Assembly (NCBI GenBank): GCA_022649165.1
Contig: JALCNR010000002.1
Span: 276,833 to 340,832 of the forward strand
Direction: 5' to 3'
Length of the DNA: 64,000 nt
From: Actinomyces sp.
Lineage (GTDB): Bacteria; Actinomycetota; Actinomycetes; Actinomycetales; Actinomycetaceae
A program made the position numbers and the translations under genes. Position 1 is the first letter of the stretch. Every line of letters starts with the position of its first letter. Below are positions 1 through 9,487 of this stretch, piece after piece. The notes beneath the pieces are model-generated. The model was not told the origin of the DNA and did no database searches. It saw only the letters and a program-made list of their open reading frames with translations.

Positions 1-99
1 GGACCATCGCCCACGCGAGGACGAAGACGACGCACGGGCGCAGCGCTGTGGCCAGGTTCGAGTCGATGTCCCGGATCCCTGCTCGGGCCGATTCTCGGC
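1..99 (-). pseudogene. EamA-family transporter fragment, 5' end apparently damaged
   Basis: Reading the minus strand towards the left edge, one frame encodes GIRDIDSNLATALR followed by a hydrophobic stretch (CVVFVLAWAMV). This closely resembles the first membrane hairpin of short EamA/DMT transporters (typically G-x-D-S-N-L-A-T-A-x-R then VV-x-x-x-A-W). The usual upstream segment, an initiator Met plus a first helix, is not found in this frame: it reads into Arg/His-rich sequence without an ATG. A remnant of that helix (ALSALTGGGTA) may sit in another frame, which would mean a frameshift. The rest of the gene lies outside the window. A pseudogene is the preferred reading; a sequencing error is the alternative. 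Confidence 0.4.
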
Positions 100-122
100 G
101 GTGCCGCCCCCGGTGAGCGCGC

Positions 123-926
123 TCAGCGCGCGGGCGGAGGCGCCGGCGGCTCGCGCCACTGCCCGCGCGCCCGCAGCAGCTCACGGGCCAGCGTCGGACG
201 ATCGGTGATCAGGCCGTCGATCCCCATGTCGAGCAGGCGGACCATGGCGGCCGCGTCGTTGACGGTCCACACGTGCACGGCCAGGCCGGCCCCGTGCGCG
301 GCGGAGACGAACCGGGGGGTGACCACGCGCACCGGTCCGAGGCGCTCGGGCACCTGGACGGCGCGCGCCCCGCGTCGCGGTCCGGGCACATGCCAGGAAT
401 CCGGGTTGGAGGCGGTCTGCGCCGCCGCCACCAGCCTCGTCACGGCCGCCACGCCCAGCGAGGTCGTGACATGGCCCGCGGGGGCAGTCGCGCGGATGCG
501 CTCCAGGCGGGACTCGGAGAACGAGGCGAGCAGCACCCGGTCGAAGGCGTCATGCCGGGCGAGCACATCCAGCAGCGGGTCGACCACGTCGTCGGTCTTC
601 GCGTCGATGTTGAGGTACATGTCCGGGTTCGCGTCCAGGACCTCCGCGAGCAGCGGCATCCGCTCCCCCGCGGCGTTGCGCATGCGCGAGACCTGATCCC
701 AGGTGAGCTCCGAGATGGCCCCCGTGCCGTCGTAGGTGCGGTCCACGACGCCGTCATGGTGGAGGACCACGACGCCGTCGGCCGTGGCGTGCGCGTCGGT
801 CTCCAGGTGCCGGACCCCCAGGGCGCGCATATGGGCGACTGCGGCCAGCGAGTTCTCCGGCGCCTCCGCCGCCCCTCCGCGGTGGGCGAGGACCAGAGGG
901 TGGCCGGCCGCCGACACCGGGATCAT
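123..926 (-). CDS. ugpQ: Glycerophosphodiester phosphodiesterase
   Basis: 267-residue GDPD-family TIM barrel that would hydrolyse glycerophosphodiesters to sn-glycerol 3-phosphate and an alcohol. Visible landmarks are HRGG (H15-G18), PENS (23-26), the metal ligands in LETDAH (E42, D44), HHD (56-58, second catalytic His) and a C-terminal W-T-V-N plus GLITDRP. No signal peptide is seen, so it is probably cytosolic. The ATG overlaps the stop of the upstream M23 peptidase (ATGA), indicating translational coupling. A start further upstream would run into that gene. Function within the family is confident; the physiological substrate is not determined. Confidence 0.9.
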   Translation of the reverse strand: MIPVSAAGHPLVLAHRGGAAEAPENSLAAVAHMRALGVRHLETDAHATADGVVVLHHDGVVDRTYDGTGAISELTWDQVSRMRNAAGERMPLLAEVLDANPDMYLNIDAKTDDVVDPLLDVLARHDAFDRVLLASFSESRLERIRATAPAGHVTTSLGVAAVTRLVAAAQTASNPDSWHVPGPRRGARAVQVPERLGPVRVVTPRFVSAAHGAGLAVHVWTVNDAAAMVRLLDMGIDGLITDRPTLARELLRARGQWREPPAPPPAR

Positions 927-1897
927 CGGCACTCCTGGCCGATGTAGGTGGCTCCGTGCTCCTCCATCCACCCGGTCGGCTCGACGGCCGTGTTCGAGGC
1001 ATCGCGGATCTCGAAGTGCAGATGGGGGCCGGTCGACCAGCCGTTGGACCCGACGGCCCCGATCTGCTCGCCCGCGGTGACCGCATCCCCCTGCTTGACG
1101 AGGATGTCGTCCATGTACTCATGGGCGTAGGCCGAGAAGTAGGTGGACCCGTCTGCGGCCGTGTGCTGGATCCGCACGTACGTCCCCGAGCGGTAGTCGC
1201 TGGAGACCTCCACCACGGTGCCGTCGGCGACCGCGTGGACCGGGGTGCCCAGTGGGGCGGACATGTCGACGCCCTCATGTTGGAGCAGCTGTCCGCTGAT
1301 CGGGGAGATCCGCATCGAGAACCCCGAGGTGATCGTGTAGCTGCCCTGGGTGAGCGGCCACAGCAGCTGCGGGGTCTCGACGACGGTGCGCGAGCCGTTG
1401 GCGGCCGTGTCGGTGGCGACGCATCCCGTGGACTCCAGGGGCGTGCGCGCCTTCGCCCGCGACGCCGCCGTGACGGTGGCGGACAGGTCGCTGGCGCGGG
1501 TGACGCCGTCCGCCTCGCCCGTCGCCCAGGAGCCGCCCCCTGCGGGGGTGCCGACGGCTCGGGACGGCAGGGAGATGGAGGAGTCCGGCCCCACGAAACC
1601 GGTGGCTGGGATCGCCACGGTCATCGCCGCCAGGGCGACTAGCAGCGAGGCGCGCCCGGCGTTGTGGCGTTCCCGCACCTCGTCGGGAGCCTCCGCCAGC
1701 GCGCGCCGGGCCGGGCCCGCCGCCGGCGACGAGGGCGGCGCCGCCTCACGGTCCCGTTCTCGCAGGGAGCGGCGTGACGGGAGGGGGCACGAGACGGTGA
1801 CGGGGCCGTGGATCTGCCGACGCGAGGGCAGCGGGCACTCGATCCCACCGAACTCCGGCACGCCGACCCCCTTCCCCGTCCCTGACTCAACGGTCAC
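923..1897 (-). CDS. M23-family (LytM) peptidoglycan peptidase, membrane-anchored or secreted
   Basis: C-terminal LytM/peptidase M23 domain with the full zinc and catalytic set: H-E-G-V-D, an H in A-H-E-Y-M, and G-P-H-L-H-F. It would cleave peptide bridges in peptidoglycan outside the membrane. A hydrophobic stretch (LLVALAAMTVAIPATGFV) follows a long basic, proline-rich N-terminus, giving a type II anchor or uncleaved signal. The start is uncertain: a GTG at 1897 is used here, an ATG at 1951 is also open, and neither has a clear Shine-Dalgarno. It shares an ATGA overlap with ugpQ downstream. Confidence 0.85.
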   Translation of the reverse strand: MTVESGTGKGVGVPEFGGIECPLPSRRQIHGPVTVSCPLPSRRSLRERDREAAPPSSPAAGPARRALAEAPDEVRERHNAGRASLLVALAAMTVAIPATGFVGPDSSISLPSRAVGTPAGGGSWATGEADGVTRASDLSATVTAASRAKARTPLESTGCVATDTAANGSRTVVETPQLLWPLTQGSYTITSGFSMRISPISGQLLQHEGVDMSAPLGTPVHAVADGTVVEVSSDYRSGTYVRIQHTAADGSTYFSAYAHEYMDDILVKQGDAVTAGEQIGAVGSNGWSTGPHLHFEIRDASNTAVEPTGWMEEHGATYIGQECR

Positions 1898-2016
1898 AAA
1901 CCTATAACGCCAGCGGGGTCCAGTTCCAGCCGTCGGGGGCCGAACACCCATCCACAGACGTGATGCCCCTCACACCCGGACATGGGAGCGGGGACGCCTT
2001 CGCCGCAGACGACGGG

Positions 2017-3063
2017 TCAGGCCTGCGGATCGCGCTGGAGGGAGTCGCGGACCTCGCCGACCAGTTGCTCGAGGATGTCCTCGAGGAACAGGACGCCCAC
2101 CACGTCGTCGTGATCGTCCACGACCGCCGCGCAATGCGTGCCCGAGCGCTGCATGTGGCGCAGAGCGTCCTCGACCTCGTCGGAGGCGCTGACCTGCTCC
2201 ATCGTGCGGATGCGCCAGGCGTCCACCGGCTGGTCAAGCTCGTCCCCCTCCGCGTACAGGACGTCCTTGAGGTGGAGGTAGCCCTGGATCGACCCGTCCT
2301 CCGCGGCCACCGGGTAGCGCGAGTACCCGGTGACCGCGACCTCGCGTTCGACCATCGCGGGCGTGCAGTCGGGGGGCAGGACCACCAGCTCGTCCAGCGG
2401 GACCATCGCGTCCCCGGCCGTCTGCTCGGAGAACTCCAGGGATCCCGACAGCAGGCCCAGGTCGTCGTGGATGGTGCCCTCCTTCTGCGACAGCTCGACG
2501 ATGGAGGCCACCTCCTCGACGGTGAACGCGGCGGAGATCTCCGCGCGCGGGGTCAGGCCCGCCCGGCGGACGAACCAGTTCGCCATGTGGTCCATGTCCT
2601 CGATGACGACACGCAGGACGTGGCCGAAGGCCACCAGCGGAGGGGCCAGAATGAGCAGCGCCCGATGGGGCATCGCGATGGAGATGTTCTTCGGGACCAT
2701 CTCTCCGAAGACGACGTGGAGGAAGACGACCAAGACCAGCGCCACGACGAATCCCACCGCGTGGGCGCTGGCCGCCGGCATCCCCGCCGCCTCCAGGGGG
2801 CCGTGCACCAGGCTCGCGATGGCCGGCTCGGCCACGGCGCCCAGGGTGGTCGACGCCACAGTGACGCCCAGCTGGCAGATCGCGAGCATGAGGGAGACAT
2901 GCTCGAGGGCGTACATCGCCTGAGCGGATCCGCGCGCTCCCTGCCGGTGGAGCGGTTCGATCTGCGAGCGCCGTGTCGAGGTGGTCGCGAACTCCCCGGC
3001 GACGAAGAAGGCGTTGACGCCCAGCAGCGCGACGGTGATGAGGATGCCGGCGAGGGGGCTCAC
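2017..3063 (-). CDS. CNNM/CBS-domain membrane protein (CorC/HlyC superfamily), short form
   Basis: 348 residues. An N-terminal CNNM (DUF21) membrane domain of about 185 residues contains the family signature G-E-M-V-P-K-N and 3-4 membrane segments, followed by a CBS pair (about 200-330; D-V-L-Y, F-L-E-D-I-L-E-x-L-V-G-E). Relatives are implicated in Mg2+/Co2+ transport or its regulation. It lacks the C-terminal CorC_HlyC domain found in its neighbour and ends just after the second CBS motif. Its ATG overlaps the stop of the longer paralogue (ATGA), so the two are probably co-translated and may form a heteromer. Confidence 0.9.
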   Translation of the reverse strand: MSPLAGILITVALLGVNAFFVAGEFATTSTRRSQIEPLHRQGARGSAQAMYALEHVSLMLAICQLGVTVASTTLGAVAEPAIASLVHGPLEAAGMPAASAHAVGFVVALVLVVFLHVVFGEMVPKNISIAMPHRALLILAPPLVAFGHVLRVVIEDMDHMANWFVRRAGLTPRAEISAAFTVEEVASIVELSQKEGTIHDDLGLLSGSLEFSEQTAGDAMVPLDELVVLPPDCTPAMVEREVAVTGYSRYPVAAEDGSIQGYLHLKDVLYAEGDELDQPVDAWRIRTMEQVSASDEVEDALRHMQRSGTHCAAVVDDHDDVVGVLFLEDILEQLVGEVRDSLQRDPQA

Positions 3064-4391
3064 AGCTCGACCTCCTCGTGAGCGGCGGGAGGCGGGGGGG
3101 CCAGGGAGATCTGGGTGACGCGCCGCCCGTGCATCGAGACGACGCGCAGGCGCGAGCCCGCGGCCTCGACGCTGTCGCCCACCTCGGGGACGCGGCCGAG
3201 CTCGGTGAGCACCAGGCCGGCGAGTGTCTCGTAGGGCCCCTGGTCGGGGACGATGACGCCCGTGCGTTCCTGCAGTTCATCGGGGCGCAGCCGGCCGGGG
3301 ACCAGCAGCGTCCCGTCGGGCTGGCGGCGGATGCCGAGCCGGCGGTGGTCGTGCTCGTCGGAGACCTCCCCGACGATCTCCTCGACCGCGTCCTCGAGGG
3401 TGACGATGCCGGAGAAGCCTCCGTACTCGTCGACGACGACCGCCATCTGCAGCCCCTCGTCGCGCAGCTGCACCAGGAGGGGCCCGAGCCCCAGGGTCTC
3501 GGGCACGCGCGGGGCGGGGGCCATGAGGGACGAGGACACGACCGGGACCTCGCCGCGGCGCTCGGCGGGCACGGCGACGGCGCGGCGCAGGCTGACCAGC
3601 CCGAGGATGTCGTCCGAGTCCTCCCCCACGACGGGGAACCGCGAGTGGCCGGTCTCGCGCGCGAGGCCGACCACGTCGGCGGCGGTCGCCGTCTCCTCCA
3701 GGGTGCGCACGAGCCCGCGGTCGGTCATGACGTCGACCGCGGACAGCTCGCCGACCCGGATGGACTTCGTGAACAGGCTGGCCGTGGACGTGTCGAGGGT
3801 GCCCTCCTCCGCGCTGTGGCGCACCAGGGCCGCCAGCTCCGAGGCCGAGCGCGCCGAGGAGATCTCCTCCTGGGGCTCGATGCCCACGCGGTGCAGCACC
3901 CAGTTCGCGGCGCCGTTGAGCACGGCGATGAGGGGTTTGAACAGCGTGGAGAACGCCATCTGGACCGGCGCCACCACGCCCGCGGTCTTCAGTGGGTGGG
4001 CCAGGGCGAAGTTCTTCGGCACCAGCTCGCCGAAGAGCATCGAGAAGAGGTTGATGAGGACCGCCGCCACGGCCACGGCGATGGTCGTCGCCAGGGCCTC
4101 GGCCACCCCGGCGTTGCCGAGGAGCCGCCCGAGCATGTCGGCGACGGCCGTCTGGGTCGTGTAGCCCAGGAGGATCGTCGTCAGCGTGATGCCGACCTGC
4201 GCGCCCGACAGCTGGGTCGAGAGATGGCTGAGGGCGCGCAGCACCTGGGCGGCACGCCTGTCCCCGTCGCCGGCGCGCCGCTCGACGGAGGCGCGGTCCA
4301 GGGCGACCAGGGAGAACTCGGCCGAGACGAAGACGGCGGTTCCCGCCGTGAGGACCAGGCCGAGGACGAGCATGAGGAGGTCGGTGATCAA
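3060..4391 (-). CDS. CNNM/CBS-domain membrane protein (CorC/HlyC superfamily), long form
   Basis: 443 residues: CNNM membrane domain (about 1-190, signature F-G-E-L-V-P-K-N), a CBS pair (about 205-330) and a C-terminal CorC_HlyC domain (about 350-435; [22 protein letters not shown]). It is first in a two-gene operon with the shorter paralogue. The 329-bp region to divergent kgd holds a candidate -10. A role in divalent-cation handling is known for the family, but the substrate cannot be read from sequence. Confidence 0.9.
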   Translation of the reverse strand: MITDLLMLVLGLVLTAGTAVFVSAEFSLVALDRASVERRAGDGDRRAAQVLRALSHLSTQLSGAQVGITLTTILLGYTTQTAVADMLGRLLGNAGVAEALATTIAVAVAAVLINLFSMLFGELVPKNFALAHPLKTAGVVAPVQMAFSTLFKPLIAVLNGAANWVLHRVGIEPQEEISSARSASELAALVRHSAEEGTLDTSTASLFTKSIRVGELSAVDVMTDRGLVRTLEETATAADVVGLARETGHSRFPVVGEDSDDILGLVSLRRAVAVPAERRGEVPVVSSSLMAPAPRVPETLGLGPLLVQLRDEGLQMAVVVDEYGGFSGIVTLEDAVEEIVGEVSDEHDHRRLGIRRQPDGTLLVPGRLRPDELQERTGVIVPDQGPYETLAGLVLTELGRVPEVGDSVEAAGSRLRVVSMHGRRVTQISLAPPPPAAHEEVEL

Positions 4392-4720
4392 CGCTCACCC
4401 CGTGCGGAGGGCCGGGCAGGCGGAGGGTCGGCCGATTGTCGGCCGCAACTGTCACTGTCCATGGTGAGCGACAGTGTAGTAGGTCCTCGCGGCCGCGGAC
4501 CAGGGCGGGGCCGCCGCCCTGCCCGCGCTTCCTCGGCCGCGCGCGCCGAGCCGCGCGCCCATGGGATTCCCGCCCCTTGGCAGCGCGGGTCACAAGAGGG
4601 CGTCAAGGCCGCGGAAATTGCCGTGGGACGCCGTGGGTGGAGGGACTTTCGTCATATGCTGAGTGCGTTCCGGAGGCCCAGGGCACATGCGGGAAGCGCA
4701 GACGAGACGGAGTGACGACG
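4392..4720. promoter_or_regulatory. Divergent intergenic region between the CNNM operon and kgd
   Basis: No gene is supported here. Minus strand: a TACACT -10-like hexamer at 4478-4473 overlaps a 7-bp inverted repeat CACTGTC (4453-4459)/GACAGTG (4470-4476), a possible operator for the CNNM operon. Plus strand: TATGCT at 4655-4660 is a candidate -10 for kgd, giving a leader of about 55 nt. No convincing -35 was found for either. The ORF that runs through this region in the kgd frame is an in-frame extension without its own signals. Confidence 0.35.
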
Positions 4721-7700
4721 GTGAGTGATTCGGCACTGACGGGAACAGCGGATCAGGCCAGCGCGAAGGAGCAGTGGTACATCGGGCAGTTGCTCGAGCA
4801 GTTCCGCCGGGATCCCTCCTCCGTCGACCAGTCCTGGAGGGACTATTTCACGGCCCACGGGCAGGGACCGGACGCGACGCCCGCCGGTGAGCCCCCCCAG
4901 CTGCGCCGCACCGCCCCTCCGGCTCCTCCGGCCCCTCCGGCGCCGCCCTCGTCCCCCGCCGTCGTCCGCGTGCCCGCCGAGGAGGGCCTGGCCGCGCGGG
5001 GCGAGGCCGCCGCGCCCGCGGCTGACCAGGAGCAGGAGGCCTCGGCGAACACGGTGTCGGTCACCCGCTCCGACCTGCCCCCCGCCCCGCCCGCCCAGCT
5101 CAGCGAGGCGACCTCCCCCTACACGCGCCTGCGGCACGCCCGCGCCGCGGCCGCCCTGGCCACGGACGCCCCCGACGAGGACCAGGTCGACGTCCTCAAG
5201 GGCATCGCGCGCGCCACGGCGAAGAACATGGACGCCTCCCTCGCCGTCCCGACGGCCACGTCGACCCGGGAGATCCCCGCGAAGCTGCTCATCGAGAACC
5301 GCGCCCTGCTCAACGCGCACCTGGCGCGCACCAGCGGCGGCAAGGTCTCGTTCACGCATCTCATCGGCTACGCCGTGGTGGAGGCCCTGTGCGAGATGCC
5401 CGCGATGTCCGTGCGCTACGCCGCCAAGGACGGCAAGCCCGCCGTCGAGCACCTCGCCCACGTCGGGTTCGGCCTGGCCATCGACGTCACCCGCAAGGAC
5501 GGCACGCGCAACCTCATCGTGCCCGTCGTCCACGACGCCGACACGCTGACCTTCATGCAGTTCGTGGACGCCTACGACGGCATCGTCCGCCGGGCGCGCG
5601 ACGGGCGGCTCACCCCCGAGGACTACCAGGGCGCCACGGTGTCCCTGACGAACCCCGGGACCCTGGGCACCACCACCTCCGTGCCGCGCCTCATGGCCGG
5701 ACAGGGTCTTATCATCGGCGTCGGCGCCACCGACTACCCGGCCGAGTACGCGGGCGTGTCCCCCAACAAGCTCGCGCTGCTGGGCATCGGCAAGACGCTG
5801 CACATGTCCTCGACCTATGACCACCGCGTCATCCAGGGCGCCGCGTCGGGCGAGTTCCTGCGCCTGATCTCCCAGAAGCTCGCCGGGGGCGATGGGTTCT
5901 ACGACCGCGTCTTCGACGCCCTGAGGGTGCCGACCCCGCCCTACCGCTGGGAGGCGGACCACGAGTACAACGTGGAGCGCGAGAAGGGCAAGCCCGCGCG
6001 CATCGCGGAGCTCATCCACGCCTACCGCTCCCGGGGGCACCTGGCCGCCGACACCGACCCCCTGGCCTACAGGGTGCGGCGCCATCCCGACCTGGACCTC
6101 ACGAACTACGGGCTGTCCGTGTGGGACCTCGAGCGCTCCTTCCCCACCGGGGGCCTGGGGGGCGAGGACCACATGCGGCTGCGCGACCTTCTGGCCCGCC
6201 TGCGCGACACGTACACGCGCACCGTCGGCATCGAGTACATGCACATCCAGGACCCCGTCCAGCGCACGTGGGTGCAGCAGCGCATCGAGCAGCCCTACGC
6301 GGCGCCCTCGCCCGCCGAGCAGCGCCACATCCTGTCCACGCTCATCCACGCCGAGGCCTTCGAGGAGTTCCTCCAGACGAAGTACGTCGGTCAGAAGCGG
6401 TTCTCCCTGGAGGGCGGGGAGTCGCTGATCCCCCTGCTGGACGCCGTCCTGGGCGACGCCGCCCGGCTCGGGCTCCACGAGGTCGCCGTCGGCATGGCCC
6501 ACCGGGGGCGGCTCAACGTGCTGGCCAACATCGCGGGGAAGTCCTACGGGCAGATCTTCTCCGAGTTCGAGGGCAATCAGGATCCGCGCACCGTACAAGG
6601 TTCCGGCGACGTCAAGTACCACCTCGGGACCGAGGGCGTCTTCACCGTCGAGGAGGGCGTGGCGACCAAGGTGTACCTGGCGGCGAACCCCTCCCACCTC
6701 GAGGCGGGCGACGGCGTGCTCGAGGGCATCGTCCGCGCGAAGCAGGACGAGCTGGGCGACCCCTCCCTGCCCGTCGTGCCGATCCTCGTCCACGGGGACG
6801 CCGCGTTCATCGGCCAGGGCGTCGTCCAGGAGACGCTCAACATGAGCCAGGTGGCGGGCTTCCGCACGGGCGGCACGATCCACATCATCGTCAACAACCA
6901 GATCGGTTTCACCACGGGCCCGACTGCGGGACGCTCGACCCGTTATCCCACGGATCTCGCCAAGGGCCTGCAGGTGCCGATCCTCCACGTCAACGGGGAC
7001 GACCCGGAGGCGGTCGTGCGCATGGCGCACCTGGCGCTGGCCTACCGCGAGGAGTTCCACAAGGACGTCATCATCGACATGGTGTGCTACCGCCGCCGCG
7101 GGCACAACGAGGGCGACGACCCCTCGATGACCCAGCCCGTGATGTACGGCCTCATCGAGCGGCTCCCCTCCACCCGAGCCGTCTACACGCGCAACCTTGT
7201 CGGGCGCCACCAGCTCACCGAGGAGCAGGCCGCCGCCTCCATCCAGGAGTACGAGGACGAACTGTCCAAGATCCTCGCCGAGACCCGCGAGCACGGATGG
7301 TCGCCCTCCCCCGCCGACCCCGGCACGGCCGCGGCGAACGGGCCCGACAGCTGGGAGGTCCCCGAGTCCCAGCTCCCCGGGCAGGGCATGATGATCGGCT
7401 GGGAGTCGGCGACGACGCCCGCCGCGATCGGCCGGATCGGCGACGCCTGCCGCACCTTCCCCAAGGGTTTCACCCCGCATCCGAAGATGGCCCGTCTCTC
7501 CGAGCGCCGATGGAAGATGGCCCACGGAGAGATCCCCATCGACTGGGGCTTCGGCGAGCTGCTGGCCATCGGATCCCTGCTCATGGAGGGCACCCCGGTG
7601 CGCCTGAGCGGGCAGGACGCCCGGCGCGCCACCTTCGTCCAGCGCCACGCGGTGCTCCACGACCACAACGACGGCCGCGAGTTCACCCCGCTGCGCTTCC

Positions 7701-8566
7701 TCACCGCGGACCAGGCGCGTTTCGACATCTTCGACTCGCCGCTGTCGGAGTTCGCGGTCCTCGCCTTCGAGTACGGGTACTCCGTCGAGCGCCCCGACGC
7801 GCTGGTCCTGTGGGAGGCCCAGTTCGGCGACTTCGCGAACGGCGCGCAGACCGTGGTCGACGAGTTCATCAGCTCGGCCGCGCAGAAGTGGGGCCAGCGC
7901 TCCTCCGTGGTCCTCCTGCTCCCCCATGGCTACGAGGGCCAGGGACCGGACCACTCCTCGGCGCGCGTCGAGCGCTACCTGCAGCTGGCGGCCGAGGACA
8001 ACATGTGGATCGTCCAGCCCTCCACGCCGGCGAACCACTTCCACCTGCTGCGCACGCAGGCCTACCGCAGGCCGCGCCGGCCGCTGGTCGTGCTCACCCC
8101 CAAGCAGCTGCTGCGCCTGTCCGCGGCGACCTCTCAGGTGGAGGACTTCTCCTCGGGCGCGTTCCGCCCGGTCATCGGCGAGGAGGAGCCCCGCGTCCTG
8201 GAGGCCTCCGCCCAGGTCTCGCGCGTCCTGCTGTGCTCGGGTCGCCTCTACTACGACCTGGTCAAGGAGCGCGCCACGCGCCAGGACTGGGACACGGCGG
8301 TCATCCGACTCGAGCAGCTCTATCCGCTGCCTCTCGACGAGCTGGCCGCCCAGCTCGCGCAGTTCCCGGGCGCCCGCCTCACCTGGGTGCAGGACGAGCC
8401 GCGCAACCAGGGCCCGTGGCCCTTCCTCGCGCTGAACCTGTTCCCGGAGCTCGGCGTCGAGGTCCGGGCCGTGTCGCGTCCCGCCTCCGCGACCACCGCC
8501 GCCGGCCGGGCCTCCCTGCACCGTCAGCAGCATGCCGTCCTCATGGAGGAGGCCTTCTCCCGTTAA
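4721..8566 (+). CDS. kgd: Multifunctional 2-oxoglutarate decarboxylase/dehydrogenase E1 with fused E2-like domain
   Basis: 1281 residues, the actinobacterial Kgd/OdhA architecture. After a Pro/Ala-rich linker comes a dihydrolipoyl-succinyltransferase-like catalytic domain (about 150-400) with active-site motif DHRVIQG near 366, then the ThDP-dependent E1 domain (about 440-1281) with GMAHRGRLNVLAN near 590, the G-D-x25-N-type ThDP region near 755 and RRRGHNEGDDP near 790. It converts 2-oxoglutarate in the TCA cycle, with lipoyl E2 and E3 partners encoded elsewhere. A GTG at 4721 is preferred because GGAG lies 8 nt upstream; a GTG at 4712 is too close to that site. Confidence 0.95.
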   Translation: MSDSALTGTADQASAKEQWYIGQLLEQFRRDPSSVDQSWRDYFTAHGQGPDATPAGEPPQLRRTAPPAPPAPPAPPSSPAVVRVPAEEGLAARGEAAAPAADQEQEASANTVSVTRSDLPPAPPAQLSEATSPYTRLRHARAAAALATDAPDEDQVDVLKGIARATAKNMDASLAVPTATSTREIPAKLLIENRALLNAHLARTSGGKVSFTHLIGYAVVEALCEMPAMSVRYAAKDGKPAVEHLAHVGFGLAIDVTRKDGTRNLIVPVVHDADTLTFMQFVDAYDGIVRRARDGRLTPEDYQGATVSLTNPGTLGTTTSVPRLMAGQGLIIGVGATDYPAEYAGVSPNKLALLGIGKTLHMSSTYDHRVIQGAASGEFLRLISQKLAGGDGFYDRVFDALRVPTPPYRWEADHEYNVEREKGKPARIAELIHAYRSRGHLAADTDPLAYRVRRHPDLDLTNYGLSVWDLERSFPTGGLGGEDHMRLRDLLARLRDTYTRTVGIEYMHIQDPVQRTWVQQRIEQPYAAPSPAEQRHILSTLIHAEAFEEFLQTKYVGQKRFSLEGGESLIPLLDAVLGDAARLGLHEVAVGMAHRGRLNVLANIAGKSYGQIFSEFEGNQDPRTVQGSGDVKYHLGTEGVFTVEEGVATKVYLAANPSHLEAGDGVLEGIVRAKQDELGDPSLPVVPILVHGDAAFIGQGVVQETLNMSQVAGFRTGGTIHIIVNNQIGFTTGPTAGRSTRYPTDLAKGLQVPILHVNGDDPEAVVRMAHLALAYREEFHKDVIIDMVCYRRRGHNEGDDPSMTQPVMYGLIERLPSTRAVYTRNLVGRHQLTEEQAAASIQEYEDELSKILAETREHGWSPSPADPGTAAANGPDSWEVPESQLPGQGMMIGWESATTPAAIGRIGDACRTFPKGFTPHPKMARLSERRWKMAHGEIPIDWGFGELLAIGSLLMEGTPVRLSGQDARRATFVQRHAVLHDHNDGREFTPLRFLTADQARFDIFDSPLSEFAVLAFEYGYSVERPDALVLWEAQFGDFANGAQTVVDEFISSAAQKWGQRSSVVLLLPHGYEGQGPDHSSARVERYLQLAAEDNMWIVQPSTPANHFHLLRTQAYRRPRRPLVVLTPKQLLRLSAATSQVEDFSSGAFRPVIGEEEPRVLEASAQVSRVLLCSGRLYYDLVKERATRQDWDTAVIRLEQLYPLPLDELAAQLAQFPGARLTWVQDEPRNQGPWPFLALNLFPELGVEVRAVSRPASATTAAGRASLHRQQHAVLMEEAFSR

Positions 8567-8621
8567 TGTGGACGAGGGCGCCCCCGACCCGCGCGCCCGC
8601 AGGCCACAAGGGAGGAACGAG

Positions 8622-9218
8622 ATGCGCATCTGCGTCATCGGTGACGAACTGGTCGCCGGAGTCGGCGACCCCCGGGGGCTCGGATGGGTCGGACGGGTCA
8701 TCGGACGCAGCAGCTTCCCCGAGCCGCCCGTCGTCCTGAGCCTGGCCATGCCCGGCGAGACCACCGGCGAGCTGTCGTCCCGTTGGGAGCGCGAGGTCGC
8801 CCCGCGCACGAGGCCGGGCGACACGCGCCTCGTCGTGGGCATCGGGGCGGCGGATGTGCCGGCCGGCCTGTCGACCCCGCGCACGCGCCTGAACCTGGCC
8901 AACATCATCGATCGCGCCGCGACCCTCAAACTCCCCTGTCTGGTGGTCGGGCCCCCGCCCCTGGCCGGAGCGGACCGGCGCGCGCTGGAGGCCGTGTCAC
9001 GGGCCTGCGCGGAGGTCTGCGAACGCCGGCACGTCCCCTTCGTTGACACGCTGCGGCCCCTCGCCTCCCACGACCAGTGGGCCGAGGACATGGCCGCCTC
9101 CCCCGCCCGCACCGAGCATGGCATCGCGCTGCCCGGGCAGGCCGGCTACGCGCTCATGGCGTGGCTGGTGCTCCATGAGGGCTGGGACGAGTGGTCCGGC
9201 GCCGAGCCCCGCGCCTGA
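8622..9218 (+). CDS. SGNH/GDSL-like hydrolase-fold protein with Glu at the usual catalytic Ser
   Basis: 198 residues with a GDSL-like layout: block I I-G-D-E-L-V-A-G, a Gly-rich block G-I-G-A-A-D-V-P, and a C-terminal L-P-G-Q-A-G-Y. Block I has GDE where the nucleophile Ser of GDS(L) would sit, so classic esterase chemistry is doubtful. The same GDEL form occurs, from memory, in other actinobacterial members. The ATG at 8622 has a GGAGG 6 nt upstream; the open frame before it has no ribosome-binding site. It follows kgd by 55 bp and may be co-transcribed. Confidence 0.75.
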   Translation: MRICVIGDELVAGVGDPRGLGWVGRVIGRSSFPEPPVVLSLAMPGETTGELSSRWEREVAPRTRPGDTRLVVGIGAADVPAGLSTPRTRLNLANIIDRAATLKLPCLVVGPPPLAGADRRALEAVSRACAEVCERRHVPFVDTLRPLASHDQWAEDMAASPARTEHGIALPGQAGYALMAWLVLHEGWDEWSGAEPRA

Positions 9219-9254
9219 GGCGCCTTCGGGACTCGGCGCCTCCCGGAGATACGG

Positions 9255-9285
9255 GGGCGCCCGGCGGAGCATCCGCCGGGCGCCC
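9255..9285. terminator. Strong bidirectional hairpin terminator
   Basis: Perfect 14-bp GC-rich stem (GGGCGCCCGGCGGA, loop GCA) between two converging genes, the GDSL-like gene and bL37. There is no U-tract, as is common for high-GC actinobacterial terminators. Confidence 0.7.
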
Positions 9286-9301
9286 ATCCGTCCACGGAAC
9301 G

Positions 9302-9376
9302 TCAGGCGTTGGGACGCTTGCCGTGATTCGCTCCGTGCTTGCGACGGTCACGACGCTTGCGACCCTTCTTCGACAT
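9302..9376 (-). CDS. Ribosomal protein bL37 (actinobacterial small 50S protein)
   Basis: Only 24 residues: MSKKGRKRRDRRKHGANHGK, then RPNA. It is extremely basic and ends in the A-N-H-G-K-R-P-N-A motif typical of bL37 from mycobacterial ribosomes. A clear AAGGAGG (9382-9388) stands 5 nt before the ATG, supporting real translation. Genes this short are often missed by automatic calling. Identification rests on recalled similarity to mycobacterial bL37. Confidence 0.85.
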   Translation of the reverse strand: MSKKGRKRRDRRKHGANHGKRPNA

Positions 9377-9487
9377 GGCGGCCTCCTTCGGTGAACGACT
9401 ATTCAACCCGCCCAGTCTCGCACACCCGGGCCCGCGTCACGACCACCCTCGCCGCGGCAGCGACGCATTTCACGCGGCGCCGCCCCG

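Noticed and set aside
4652..9124. 1490-residue antisense ORF over kgd
   Set aside because: Shadow of a GC-rich gene: no domain matches, His/Val/Arg/Gly-rich composition, and the sense strand is unambiguous Kgd.
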